Source of the DNA: an uncultured Rhodospirillales bacterium
GTDB lineage: Bacteria > Pseudomonadota > Alphaproteobacteria > Acetobacterales > Acetobacteraceae
DNA: 64,000 bases
Direction: 5' to 3'
Assembly (NCBI GenBank): GCA_903928895.1
Contig: CAIYSR010000073.1
Location: 1 to 64,000, forward strand
The first letter of the stretch is position 1, and each line of letters begins with the position of its first letter. The notes under the pieces are model-generated. The model had not been told where the DNA came from, made no database searches, and worked only from the letters and a program-made list of their open reading frames with translations. The translations under genes were made by a program, and so were the position numbers. Positions 24,977 to 34,077 of the stretch are shown in pieces.

Positions 24977-25980
24977 CCGAGGATGACGAAATGCCCCCGA
25001 CCCTTGCCGCCGCGCAGCCGCCGACCGCGTTCGGCCTGTCCATCGTCGTGCCGGTGTATCGCGGTGCGGCCACGGTGGCGGCCTTGGTCGAGGCGCTGTC
25101 GGCGCTGCGGCCGGAGGGAGGGCTTGAAGTCATCCTGGTCAATGACGGCAGCCCGGACAATTCGGGCGAGGTCTGCCGCGAGATCGTCCGCAACGCGGCA
25201 ATTCCGGTGACCTATATCGAGCACATGCGCAACTACGGCGAGCACAACGCGGTGATGACCGGGCTGCGCCAGGTGCGCGGGCGCTACGTGATCACGATGG
25301 ACGATGATCTGCAGAACCCGCCGGAGGAGGTGGTGCGGCTGTACGACCATGCGAGGCTCGGCGGCTGGGATGTCGTCTACACCCGGTATGCCGAGAAGAA
25401 GCACGCCGCCTGGCGCAATCTCGGCAGTCGCTTCGCCAACAAGGTGGCGGACTGGCTGTTGGACAAGCCGCCGGGGCTGTATTTGTCGTCGTTCCGCTGC
25501 ATGTCGGCGGCCGTGGTGCGGCTGGTGACGCGCTATCGCGGGCCGTACCCGTATATCGACGGACTGATCATGCAGATCACGCAGCGCATCGACAGCATCG
25601 AGGTGCGCCATCTGCCGCGTGCCGAAGGGCGGTCGAACTACACGATGCGGCGGCTGATCCGGCTGTGGCTGAACCTCGCGACCTCGTTCTCGCTGGCGCC
25701 GCTGCGCTTCGCCATGCTGATGGGGATGGCGATGGCGGTGCTCGGCGGCATCGGCGTGGTGGTCACCCTGGCGGAGGCCTTCTTCAGCCCACGCACGCCG
25801 TCGGGCTGGGCCTCGACGATGACGGTGATCCTGCTGGTCTCGGGCGTGCAGTCGATGGTGCTCGGGGTGATGGGCGAATATATCGGGCGCACCTTCCTCT
25901 CCGCCAACGGCAAGCCGCAGGGCACGGTGCGGCTGGTGGCGCGCTCGGCCGAGGCTGCGATCCGCTCGGACGTCGCGTGA
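24973..25980 (+). CDS. GT2 polyprenyl-phosphate glycosyltransferase (ArnC/GtrB-like)
   Basis: This 335-residue enzyme has a GT-A catalytic domain (LSIVVPVYRGAATVAALVEAL, VILVNDGSPDNSGEVC, ITMDDDLQNPPEEVVRL with the D-x-D metal site). Two C-terminal membrane helices follow (about 245-270 and 278-300). This is the layout of ArnC, GtrB and DPM1-like enzymes that load a sugar onto undecaprenyl phosphate. It is the middle gene of a coupled trio with a methyltransferase and an EamA half-transporter, so a lipid-A or O-antigen sugar modification is plausible. Sugar identity is unknown. Confidence 0.88.
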   Translation: MTEDDEMPPTLAAAQPPTAFGLSIVVPVYRGAATVAALVEALSALRPEGGLEVILVNDGSPDNSGEVCREIVRNAAIPVTYIEHMRNYGEHNAVMTGLRQVRGRYVITMDDDLQNPPEEVVRLYDHARLGGWDVVYTRYAEKKHAAWRNLGSRFANKVADWLLDKPPGLYLSSFRCMSAAVVRLVTRYRGPYPYIDGLIMQITQRIDSIEVRHLPRAEGRSNYTMRRLIRLWLNLATSFSLAPLRFAMLMGMAMAVLGGIGVVVTLAEAFFSPRTPSGWASTMTVILLVSGVQSMVLGVMGEYIGRTFLSANGKPQGTVRLVARSAEAAIRSDVA

Positions 25981-26309
25981 GCCTGCACTGGGTCGTCCTG
26001 GCGCTGGCCATCGCGACTTCGATGGGCGGGCAGACGCTGCTCAAGGCGGGGGCGAGCGCGCCCGCGTTCATCGATCAGTTGCTGGATTGGCGGACCATTG
26101 TCGGGCTTGGACTCTACGGCGGCGCGGCGATCCTCTACATCGTCGCGCTGCGGAAAATCCCGATGTCGGTGGCGCTGCCGAGCACCGCGGTCAGCTACAT
26201 CGTGGCCGCGCTGATCGGGCATTTCATGTTCGGCGAGGTGTTGACCTGGACCCATCTCGGCGCCCTGGCACTGATCGGCGCCGGCGTGGTGGTCCTGGCG
26301 CTGGCCTGA
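25977..26309 (+). CDS. Small EamA/SMR-type membrane protein (ArnE/F-like half transporter)
   Basis: This 110-residue protein has four hydrophobic helices and the EamA-type motif IPMSVALPSTAVSYIVAALI followed by LGALALIGAGVVVLAL. Single-repeat EamA proteins beside ArnC-like GT2s act as flippase subunits that move sugar-phosphate undecaprenol across the inner membrane. The GTG start at 25977 overlaps the stop of the GT2 gene by four bases, which decides this start over later ATGs. It probably works as a dimer. Confidence 0.85.
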   Translation: MSLHWVVLALAIATSMGGQTLLKAGASAPAFIDQLLDWRTIVGLGLYGGAAILYIVALRKIPMSVALPSTAVSYIVAALIGHFMFGEVLTWTHLGALALIGAGVVVLALA

Positions 26310-26333
26310 AGGGATGCGGCGCGCCGACGCGCC

Positions 26334-27506
26334 TCAGATTGCCTGCCCGGCGCACCAGCCGCTGGACCAGGCCCACTGGAAGTTGTAGCCGCCGAGCCAG
26401 CCGGTGACGTCGACCGCCTCGCCGATGACGAACAGCCCGGGCACGGATTTGGCTTCCATGGTGCGCTGCGACAGCGCGGCGGTGGCGACGCCGCCGAGTG
26501 TGACTTCGGCTTTGGCGTAGCCCTCGGTCCCGACCGGGACAAGGCGCCAGACTTTCATCGCCGTTGCCGCTTCGGCCAGTACCTTGTCCGGCTTCTGGCC
26601 GATCCTGCCGTCGCCGAAGCGCAACGCTAGCGCACCGGCGAGGCGCTGAGGCAGGAACTCGGCCAGCACGGTGCGCAACTCGGCGTTGGGGCGGGCGTGC
26701 TTGCGGGCGATCAACTCCGCCCCGGCGTCGAGTCCTGGGATGAGATCGAGCGTGATGGGCTCTCCTGCGCGCCAGTAGGACGAGATCTGCAGGATGGCGG
26801 GGCCGGACAGGCCGCGATGGGTGAACAGCATGGCCTCGCGGAACCGCGCCTTGCCGGCGGAGGCCTGCACTTCGAGCGAGACGCCACTCAGCGGCTGCAT
26901 CAGCGCGAGCTCATCTGCCCCGAAGGTGAGCGGCACCAGGCCGGGGCGGGGCGCAACGATGGGCAGCCCGAAGCGGGCGGCGAGATCATGGGCGAAGCCG
27001 GTCGCGCCCATTTTCGGGATCGACAGGCCGCCGGTGGCGAGCACCAAGGCCGGGGCGCTAAAGCTGCCGTGATCGGTCTCGACCCGGAAGCCGGCGCCGC
27101 AGGTCACATCGGTGACGCGGTGGGCGAGGCGGAGATCGACGTGGCCCGCAACGCATTCGTCGAGCAGCATACGCAGGATGTCGCGGGCGGAGCCGTCACA
27201 GAACAACTGGCCGAGCGTCTTCTCGTGCCAGGAGATGTGGTGCCGGCCGACCAGACCGAGGAAGTCGTGCTGGGTGTAGCGGGCCAGGGCGGCGCGAGCG
27301 AAATGCGGGTTGGCCGAGATGAAGCGCTCGGCGGCGATTTCGGTGTTGGTGAAATTGCAGCGGCCTCCGCCGGAAATCAGGATTTTCTTGCCCGCACTCT
27401 CGGCGTGATCGAGCAGCAGGACGCGGCGGCCGCGGGCGCCGGCGGTCAGCGCGCACATCAGACCGGCGGCCCCGGCACCGAGGATGATGGCGTCGTAGGG
27501 TTTGAT
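26334..27506 (-). CDS. HI0933/BaiN-family flavoprotein oxidoreductase with non-standard start
   Basis: This protein of about 390 residues binds FAD. The dinucleotide motif AIILGAGAAGLMCAL lies at the N-terminus, then KKILISGGGRCNFTN (family signature), LVLATGGLSIPKMGATG and GLFVIGEAVDVTGWLGGYNFQWAWSSG. The odd feature is the start: the GAGAAG motif lies upstream of the first in-frame ATG (27458). No ATG, GTG or TTG occurs between there and the in-frame TAG just before 27540. Initiation would need ATC (27506) or a mutated codon. The gene begins five bases after the GATase gene, so reinitiation is possible. Confidence 0.83.
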   Translation of the reverse strand: MKPYDAIILGAGAAGLMCALTAGARGRRVLLLDHAESAGKKILISGGGRCNFTNTEIAAERFISANPHFARAALARYTQHDFLGLVGRHHISWHEKTLGQLFCDGSARDILRMLLDECVAGHVDLRLAHRVTDVTCGAGFRVETDHGSFSAPALVLATGGLSIPKMGATGFAHDLAARFGLPIVAPRPGLVPLTFGADELALMQPLSGVSLEVQASAGKARFREAMLFTHRGLSGPAILQISSYWRAGEPITLDLIPGLDAGAELIARKHARPNAELRTVLAEFLPQRLAGALALRFGDGRIGQKPDKVLAEAATAMKVWRLVPVGTEGYAKAEVTLGGVATAALSQRTMEAKSVPGLFVIGEAVDVTGWLGGYNFQWAWSSGWCAGQAI

Positions 27507-27510
27507 CGTC

Positions 27511-28377
27511 CTAGCCTTTTTCGGCCATGCGCGGTGCTACTTCGACGCGGAGCCAGTTGGCGAATTCGACGCGGTGGCGGTCGGGGTCGATGATGTCGGC
27601 GCTGATGCCGTAGCGCCAGGCGATGTCGCGGCGCGTCGGTTCGTCGTGCAGTGCGCGCAGGTCAGCGGCGAAGCCGTGTGCGACCTCGAGGCTCGGCATC
27701 AGGCCGCGATCGACCATCCGCTGCGCGCTGCGCCTGAACATCGCCGAAATCTGCAACAAATCGTATTCTGGATGGTATTGGACACCCCAGAACGAGCGGG
27801 GGCCGTCGTGCAGGCTGACCGCCTGCACCTCGCTCACCGCATTGCCGGCGAGCACGACGGCGCCGTCCGGGAGTTCGCAGACCTCGTCCTGATGCACGCA
27901 GAGGGCGTCGAACACGGGACGCTTGCCCTGGTACATCGGATGTGCCCCCCCCTCGCCGGTCAACAGGATCGAACGTGCGACCCCCATCTCGGCGCCGCGC
28001 GGGTTGAGGCGGACCTTGCCGCCGAGGGCGACCATCATCACCTGCAACCCCCAGCAACTGCCGAAACAGGGAACGCCGGACTCGAACGCCGTGCGGGCGA
28101 AGTCGATCTGGCGATTGACCTCCGGCGTGTCGTGGTAGGCATTCAAGGGCGAGCCGGTCCAGGCGATGCCGTCGAAGTCGGCGAGCGCCATGCCCTGGGG
28201 CAGATTCTCTCCATCGGCCGCGCCGAGGACGTAGGTTTTGATGTCGCGCACGCCATCCCCGGCCTGGGACGCCAGCGCCGCACCGTAGTTAGGTCCGTGG
28301 CGGCGGCCCCCGCTGGCAACCAACTGGTCCTGCGAGGCGGAGGGAGCACCGTCGACGATGAGGATATGGGCGGTCAC
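27511..28377 (-). CDS. Class I glutamine amidotransferase-like protein
   Basis: This 288-residue protein has the GATase1 triad: the nucleophilic cysteine in FGSCWGLQVM (about residue 110), and the histidine and glutamate in GVQYHPEYD (about 200). It lacks a synthase domain, so it resembles stand-alone YvdE/GuaA-like glutaminases and gamma-glutamyl hydrolases used in polyamine or glutamine-derivative catabolism. It is long for the family (about 240 is usual) because of a helical C-terminus. The next gene downstream is the HI0933-type flavoprotein. Confidence 0.85.
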   Translation of the reverse strand: MTAHILIVDGAPSASQDQLVASGGRRHGPNYGAALASQAGDGVRDIKTYVLGAADGENLPQGMALADFDGIAWTGSPLNAYHDTPEVNRQIDFARTAFESGVPCFGSCWGLQVMMVALGGKVRLNPRGAEMGVARSILLTGEGGAHPMYQGKRPVFDALCVHQDEVCELPDGAVVLAGNAVSEVQAVSLHDGPRSFWGVQYHPEYDLLQISAMFRRSAQRMVDRGLMPSLEVAHGFAADLRALHDEPTRRDIAWRYGISADIIDPDRHRVEFANWLRVEVAPRMAEKG

Positions 28378-28545
28378 GAGAGGGTTCCGGCGCTGTGGCG
28401 GGGCACCACCATAGCGCAGCGCGCAAGCGCGCCAAGCCGGACGTAAGAACGTTGCAAAATTGCCGGGATGTTGTGAAGCTGATCATAGCATCGCCGCGGC
28501 TGCAGCCTATGGTGCCGCACCAATAATGCCTCACGGGGGATCGTC

Positions 28546-31500
28546 ATGCCGGACAATACTTTAGCCACAGGGTCTGGTCCGTCGGACGCGAAGCACGCAT
28601 GGCTGGCGGCGCTCGGCATCGACCTGCGTGCCTCCCGGCCGGTTATGCCGGGCAGTGCGGCCCCAGCCGGTGCGGAGCCGCCGATGGTGGCGCTCGAACA
28701 GGTGGAGGTGACGCCGCCGCCCTTGCCGCTTTCGGCGCTGGTGCCGCCGAAGGCGAAACCACCGATTGCCGCGCCGTCGGGCAATCTGCCGGAGGCGCCG
28801 TCGGTTGCAACCCTGGCACCGGTCGGCCCGGCGGTTCCGAAGCCGGCCAAGCCCGTCGCAGTGACGCCCTATGACCCGAACGCGGCGGCGGTGCCGGCGC
28901 CGGAGAAGCCGAAGCCTGATCCGACGACGAGCGCGCTGGCGCCGGCCACGACGAAATCGCCGCTGGAGAACCGGGCCGATCTCGAACGCCGTCTCGCCGC
29001 CGCGCAGCCGGTCTACGACACCTTCGGCAAAGCGGTGGGTGACGATGCCCATGCCATGGCCGACCGGTTGAGCGGGGCCGAGCAGAAGATCGGCAAGGTG
29101 ATTTCCGAGAGCGGCAGCAAGGTGGTTGTCACGTCCGCACAGGGGACGACGACCAACCAGGTCTCGCTCGACGGCTCCGACAGCACGCGCACGCTGGACG
29201 AGAGGGGCTATACGGTTGCGACCAAGCGCAGCGTCAGCAGTGCCGAAATCGGCGCCGACGGCAAGGTGGCGGAGAACTCGACCGAGCACAGCCGCACCCA
29301 GAATTTCGGCGTCGGCAGCTACAGCGATACCGATCAGACCAAGCACACCGAGAGCCGCGAGGGCACCACCACGGTGACCTCGCGGCAGTCGAGCCTGTCG
29401 GTCGATGCGCTGAAGGGGGAGGCCAGCTTCGGGCGCACCAACGCCATCGACATCAAGGGGCCGCTGCAGACCCAGAAGGCATCCGAGTCGGTCACGGCCA
29501 CCGTCGGGCTTTCCGGCATCAGCGGCACCCAGGAGACGACGCAGCAGGTGGGCAAGGATTTCACCACCACCACCACCACCGCCGGGCTCGCCCGTTCGGC
29601 CGGCCAGCTCGGGCTGAGCGGCGGGGTGACGGAGAAGAGGGGGCTCAAGGGCGGCACCGAGGAGGCGGAGACCACGATCCACGCCCGCGAGTTGTCGGCC
29701 AAGGGCAATGCCGGGATCGTCTCGGACGAGAAGGGCACCGGGCTCGGCGGCGGCGCCAACATGGGCGCCAAGGCCAACAACGAATATGCCTCGATGGCCG
29801 GCAGCTATTCGGCCGGCGGCAAGCTGCAATCCACGGTCAAGGAGGTGCCGAACAGCAATCCGCCGAAGTTCAAGATCACCACGACGATCTCTTTCGACCT
29901 CAGCGTCGGCCACACCGGGGGGCTCGAAGTTGCCAAGCAGGACGCGCTCGATCCCAGCAAGGACGCGGCGGGGCAGGCGACCGGGAAGCTGCACAAGTCC
30001 GACGCGATGAAGGCCTCCGCGACCGCTTCGGCCACCGCCGGGTTCGGCAAGTCGGCCTCGTTCAGCCATGTGATGGAGGACAGCGAGACCAAGGCCTACA
30101 TCGAGGCGATCAAGAACAACGGTCGCGGCAGCAAGTTGCCGGAGCATCAGATCCTGTGGTCCGGCATGAAGGACGGCTGGGACAAAGCGGCGGAGCTTTG
30201 GCATGAGATCAGCGGCAACCACAAGGCGATCCTGGACATGCCGGTGGGCACCGAGATCGAGCGCACCACCAAAGGTTCGGCCGGGCTCAAGGGCGGGGTC
30301 AATGCTGGCGAGCGCGCGCCCACGGGGGTCGGTTTTGGCATCGAGGGCGGCGTCGGGGTCACCGGCAGCGTGACGGTGAAACTTGCCAAGCTCGAAGGCG
30401 GCATGGTCAAGGTGACGGCCTCGGTCGACGGTACGCGGGACAGCAACTGGGGCGTCAGCGGCACCGCGCAGGGCATCACCGCGGGGCACAAGGAGAGCCA
30501 CAGCTCGGGTGCCGGCGAGGAGGTGGTGTTCATGCTCGACGGCAACAACCAGAAGTTGTTCGAGGCCCAGCTCGACGAGATCGACGGCTGCTATACCGCC
30601 GCCGCGCTGCTGAAACTGGCCAAGAAGCCCGGCTTCGTGGTGCAGGAGACGACGGATCGGACGAGCGAGTCGGACAGCGATAGCAGCAGTCTCGGCGCCG
30701 CGCGTGTCTCGCTGGGGGTGAGCGGGCAGAGCGCACTCAGCACCGAGACCAAGCGGGATGCACAGGGCAACGTCATTACCTCGAAGGTGAACGCCACCAA
30801 CGAGGTCGGCGGCACATTCGGCACGGATGACATCAAGATCGCCGCCTCCGAGGCCGAGGGCCTGGCCGGTGAAGTGACGGGCGACAAGGCCAAGGTCGAA
30901 CTCAGCCAGACCAGCAAGCAGAGCGATCTCGGCAAGACTCTCGACAACATTGCCGCCGCCGCCTCGGACCCGTTGGGAACGCTGCTCAATCCGGGCAAGG
31001 TGGTCGGCAGCCGGGCCGATGTGAAGGCGATCGACCTCAACGACGAGGAAATCACGGCGCTGGCCACCAAGGCGCTGGACAAGTCGAAATGGGACAGCCA
31101 GGTCGGCGGGCGGCGGCGCGATGCCTGGGTCGAGGCCGGCAACAAGATCCGAGCGGCGATCACGGCGCAGGACGGGGTGGTGGTCAAGACCGACAAGACC
31201 GCCATCAATCTGGCCCTCGGCGGCTGGGTCAAGGGCAATGATGGCGAGCGGGTGGCGGTGTTGCGCCGGATGGTACGGCCGGAGCGGAGCAACGGGCCGC
31301 CGATGGGCAAGGATATCGCCTTCCCCGACGGCACCCAGCAGTTCAAGCCGGTGTGGGACGCGCTGATGGTGGACGACGTGCTGGCCGCGCCCAAGGCGCT
31401 GATCGCGACCAAGCCGAAAGACGCGCTCGACCAGTTGCAGGACCTCAACGCCAAACTCAACGATCTGCGCTTCGATCTGCGCGACCTTGAGGCGAAATGG

Positions 31501-32016
31501 GCCAAGGCCGAGGGGCAGCATGCTGAGATGATGGGACATATCCTGGACCGTGTGCATGCCTGCGACCAAGCAATCCTGCAGGCCAAGAAGGCGGCGAAGG
31601 ACGCGGCCAAGCCGCCGCGCAAGCCGATGAAGCCGGCAAGTGCTCGCACCGAGGAGATCATGCAGGCCTTCGCCGCCGACGAGGCCCAGGCCGAGCAGGA
31701 CCCGATCGACCTGCGCGCCTATCAGGAGAACCTGGAGCAGCTCCAGGTCTATTTCGATGCAGTGTTCGACCTGCTCAAGAAGGCGCGTGCGATCGGCAAG
31801 CACGCCAATATCGAGGAGGTCAAGCAAGCCGATGCGCTGTTCCGCAGCGCGCGCGAGCGGATCGCGCACTGGAAGGCGCTCTACGATCCGACCTATAAGC
31901 TGTGGGAGAAGCTCTCGCCCCGCCATGAATTGAAGAAGGCGGATATGGAAAAACTCCATCCCCACGGGGCGCAGGAATTCTACGACCAGGTGCATAAGGA
32001 GGTAGCGATCGCGTGA
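28546..32016 (+). CDS. Giant protein of unknown family (1156 aa)
   Basis: I recognise no family. Residues 1-130 are Pro/Ala-rich and disordered with no signal peptide. About 130-170 are helical (ENRADLERRLAAAQPVYDTFGK). About 175-760 form a Ser/Thr/Gly-rich beta-prone region with loosely repeated amphipathic strands (SLSVDALKGEASFGRTN, ATVGLSGISGTQETTQ, VGFGIEGGVGVTGSVTVKL). About 770-930 are mixed, and about 950-1140 are long charged helices (LQDLNAKLNDLRFDLRDLEAK, YQENLEQLQVYFDAVFDLL) likely to coil. Only two cysteines are present. ATG 28546 follows GGGGGA. Its stop overlaps a GTG for an acyl-CoA dehydrogenase. Resemblance to scaffold or contractile-system cargo proteins is only a guess. 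Confidence 0.82.
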   Translation: MPDNTLATGSGPSDAKHAWLAALGIDLRASRPVMPGSAAPAGAEPPMVALEQVEVTPPPLPLSALVPPKAKPPIAAPSGNLPEAPSVATLAPVGPAVPKPAKPVAVTPYDPNAAAVPAPEKPKPDPTTSALAPATTKSPLENRADLERRLAAAQPVYDTFGKAVGDDAHAMADRLSGAEQKIGKVISESGSKVVVTSAQGTTTNQVSLDGSDSTRTLDERGYTVATKRSVSSAEIGADGKVAENSTEHSRTQNFGVGSYSDTDQTKHTESREGTTTVTSRQSSLSVDALKGEASFGRTNAIDIKGPLQTQKASESVTATVGLSGISGTQETTQQVGKDFTTTTTTAGLARSAGQLGLSGGVTEKRGLKGGTEEAETTIHARELSAKGNAGIVSDEKGTGLGGGANMGAKANNEYASMAGSYSAGGKLQSTVKEVPNSNPPKFKITTTISFDLSVGHTGGLEVAKQDALDPSKDAAGQATGKLHKSDAMKASATASATAGFGKSASFSHVMEDSETKAYIEAIKNNGRGSKLPEHQILWSGMKDGWDKAAELWHEISGNHKAILDMPVGTEIERTTKGSAGLKGGVNAGERAPTGVGFGIEGGVGVTGSVTVKLAKLEGGMVKVTASVDGTRDSNWGVSGTAQGITAGHKESHSSGAGEEVVFMLDGNNQKLFEAQLDEIDGCYTAAALLKLAKKPGFVVQETTDRTSESDSDSSSLGAARVSLGVSGQSALSTETKRDAQGNVITSKVNATNEVGGTFGTDDIKIAASEAEGLAGEVTGDKAKVELSQTSKQSDLGKTLDNIAAAASDPLGTLLNPGKVVGSRADVKAIDLNDEEITALATKALDKSKWDSQVGGRRRDAWVEAGNKIRAAITAQDGVVVKTDKTAINLALGGWVKGNDGERVAVLRRMVRPERSNGPPMGKDIAFPDGTQQFKPVWDALMVDDVLAAPKALIATKPKDALDQLQDLNAKLNDLRFDLRDLEAKWAKAEGQHAEMMGHILDRVHACDQAILQAKKAAKDAAKPPRKPMKPASARTEEIMQAFAADEAQAEQDPIDLRAYQENLEQLQVYFDAVFDLLKKARAIGKHANIEEVKQADALFRSARERIAHWKALYDPTYKLWEKLSPRHELKKADMEKLHPHGAQEFYDQVHKEVAIA

Positions 32017-33077
32017 CCCATCAAGCCGAACACTGCCTCGCCTTCGCCCGCCGCCATGTCGCCGGCCGTGATCTCGGCGCCAGCATGCCGGCGGAGCTGT
32101 GGCGGGCGATGGCCGCGGCCGGGCTGTTCCGCATCGGACTGCCGCTGGCCCATGGCGGCGACGGGGCGAAGTTGTCCGTGGTTGCGGCGGCCGAACGGGC
32201 GCTGATCGCCGGCGGCGGGAGCCCTGGGCTGGGGACGGTGTGGGCGGCGCATCAGATGATTGCCCGGCATTTTCTGGCGGGATTCGGAACCGAGGCGCAG
32301 CAGGCTATGTGGCTGCCGCGGATTGCGTCGGGGGCGAGCACGGCCTCGATCGCGATTTCTGAGCCGAAGGTGGGGGCACATCCGAAGTTGTTGACGACGC
32401 GGGCCACGCGGACGGCGACAGGGTGGCGGATCGAGGGGGAGAAGTCGTTCCTGACCAACGGGCCGATCGCGGATTTGTTCATCGTGCTGGCCATCACCTC
32501 GGAGGAAGCGGGGCGAAAGCGGTACTCCTTGCTGCTCGTACCCGAGAGCACGCCGGGACTGAGCCGGACGGTGGCCGCGGATTATCCGGCGCTGCATCCG
32601 GCGGGGCATTGCGGGGTGCGGCTCGACGGGTGCGAGGTCTCTTCCGATGCGGTTCTGGGGGTGGAGGGGGACGCCTACGCGGCTATGGCCCTGCCGTTCC
32701 GCGATGCCGAGGATGCGCTCGGGGTCTCGGGGACTGCTGGGAATATCGCGCATATGGTTGAGTTGTTGGCGGCCGCGCTGCCGGCGGATGCTGGGACCGA
32801 TCTGGCGGCGCCGGTCGGCCGGTTACTGGGGTTGTCGGCGCTGCTGGACCTGGCGGCGACGCAAGTGGCTGCTGCCCTGGACGAAGGGCGGATCGAGCAA
32901 GGGTTGATGATCGGCATCCGGACGTTGGCGGCGCATATCGCTGGGGAAATTCGTGTCATGGGGCCGCTTCCCGAGGTGGCGGCGGGGCTCGCGGCGCTGG
33001 ATGTGGGGCTGTCCGTGGCACGGGGGCCGCGGGCGGTGCGGGCGGCAAGGTTGGCGATGGGGGGAGGCCGCATATAG
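32013..33077 (+). CDS. Divergent, shortened acyl-CoA dehydrogenase
   Basis: This 354-residue protein has the N-terminal and middle domains of FAD-dependent acyl-CoA dehydrogenases: WAAHQMIARHFLAGFGTEAQQ, ASIAISEPKVGAHPKLLTTRA and GWRIEGEKSFLTNGPIADLFIVLA. The C-terminal four-helix domain is reduced. The usual RxxFGxxxxxxQ stretch and the catalytic-glutamate motif are not recognisable, so it may be a binding or redox-inactive member. The GTG start at 32013 overlaps the giant gene's stop by four bases (GTGA), implying shared translation. A palindromic repeat follows its stop. Confidence 0.82.
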   Translation: MTHQAEHCLAFARRHVAGRDLGASMPAELWRAMAAAGLFRIGLPLAHGGDGAKLSVVAAAERALIAGGGSPGLGTVWAAHQMIARHFLAGFGTEAQQAMWLPRIASGASTASIAISEPKVGAHPKLLTTRATRTATGWRIEGEKSFLTNGPIADLFIVLAITSEEAGRKRYSLLLVPESTPGLSRTVAADYPALHPAGHCGVRLDGCEVSSDAVLGVEGDAYAAMALPFRDAEDALGVSGTAGNIAHMVELLAAALPADAGTDLAAPVGRLLGLSALLDLAATQVAAALDEGRIEQGLMIGIRTLAAHIAGEIRVMGPLPEVAAGLAALDVGLSVARGPRAVRAARLAMGGGRI

Positions 33078-33082
33078 GCGAC

Positions 33083-33107
33083 GCTTCCATTTTTGAAAAA
33101 AAGAAGC
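33083..33107. repeat. Dispersed palindromic repeat, copy A
   Basis: GCTTC (33083-33087) and GAAGC (33103-33107) flank TTTTTGAAAAAAA. The stretch TTTTTGAAAAAAAGAAGC is identical to part of copy B at 35705-35760. It follows the stop of the acyl-CoA dehydrogenase gene and could act as a terminator. Confidence 0.6.
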
Positions 33108-33135
33108 GCCGCCGTTCCTGACTCTCAGCCGCCGA

Positions 33136-33639
33136 TCAGCCTGGGTCCGCGCCCCGCTCACGCTTGGCGAGGGGCACCGAGAACTGGGGTTCGGTGTCCC
33201 ACGGGAACATGATCCAGGTACTCTGGCTGACTTCGGTGATGAAGGTGTCGACCAAAGGTTTGCCGGCCGGCTTGGCATAGACGGTAGCGAAATGGGCCTT
33301 CGGCAGGAGGGCGCGGACGACTTTGGCGGTGGTGCCGGTATCCACCAAGTCATCGATGATGAGGAAGCCCGTGCCGTCTCCGGCGGCAACCGGGGCCTTG
33401 ATCACCTCGGGCGCGCCGATCTCGGTCCAGTCCTTTTCGTCGCGCCCGTAAGTGACGATGGACACGGTTTCGACCAGGCGGACTTCAAGTTCGCGCGCGA
33501 TGATGGCCGCCGGGATCAGACCGCCGCGGGTGATGGCGACGACGCCCTTGAACGGGCCGGCATCGATCAGGCGCCAGGCCAGCGCGCGGGCGTCACGATG
33601 GAGCTGGTCCCAAGTGACGGCGTAGGTGCGCTGCGGCAT
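33136..33639 (-). CDS. gpt: Xanthine-guanine phosphoribosyltransferase
   Basis: This 167-residue type I phosphoribosyltransferase salvages xanthine and guanine to nucleotides using PRPP. The PRPP-binding signature [18 protein letters not shown] is at about 92-109, with an N-terminal [20 protein letters not shown] and C-terminal [10 protein letters not shown], the base-binding hood of the Gpt group. The length fits E. coli Gpt (152) plus a short tail. Its ATG shares one base with the stop of the upstream CsaA-like gene, so they are coupled. Confidence 0.92.
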   Translation of the reverse strand: MPQRTYAVTWDQLHRDARALAWRLIDAGPFKGVVAITRGGLIPAAIIARELEVRLVETVSIVTYGRDEKDWTEIGAPEVIKAPVAAGDGTGFLIIDDLVDTGTTAKVVRALLPKAHFATVYAKPAGKPLVDTFITEVSQSTWIMFPWDTEPQFSVPLAKRERGADPG

Positions 33640-33971
33640 CAGAACATCCTTCCGCCGTCCGCCACCTTCAGGTCCGGCCGCAGGAGGACGACCGCGCCCT
33701 CGTCGTCGGGTACGCCGAGGGTGAGAACTTCGCTGATGAAAGGGCCGATCTGGCGTGGCGGGAAGTTCACCACGGCCATGACCTGGCGGCCGAGGAGCTG
33801 GTCCATCTTGTAGTGGACGGTGACCTGGGCGGACGAGCGTTTGATGCCGAGGTCGCCGCCGAAGTCGATCCAGAGCTTGTAGGCTGGCTTGCGCGCCTCG
33901 GGGAAGGGCTGCACGTCCACCACGGTGCCAACCCGAATGTCGAGCCGGTCGAAATCTTCGATGGTCGCCAT
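33639..33971 (-). CDS. csaA: CsaA-like tRNA-binding domain protein
   Basis: This 110-residue OB-fold protein matches the CsaA/tRNA_bind family: [63 protein letters not shown] (in parts) and VLLRPD near the end. CsaA dimers have chaperone-like or tRNA-binding activity linked to protein export. The length equals that of the Bacillus CsaA. I chose ATG 33971; another ATG six bases upstream would add MI. It lies upstream of and coupled to gpt. Confidence 0.88.
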   Translation of the reverse strand: MATIEDFDRLDIRVGTVVDVQPFPEARKPAYKLWIDFGGDLGIKRSSAQVTVHYKMDQLLGRQVMAVVNFPPRQIGPFISEVLTLGVPDDEGAVVLLRPDLKVADGGRMF

Positions 33972-34077
33972 GATCATGTCCGGGTTGTTGCAGCCGCTGT
34001 TATTGCGTGCCCCGGCCGGGTTGCCAATGGGGAGCAGCGATGCGAGCAATACATCCGTCATAAACCGAGGGCCTTCG

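Noticed and set aside
28561-31995. 1144-residue minus-strand ORF opposite the giant gene
   Set aside because: Composition is Leu/Arg/Gly/His-rich, as expected for the complement of GC-rich coding sequence. It has no ribosome-binding site. The plus frame has strong G/C third positions and GGGGGA before its ATG.
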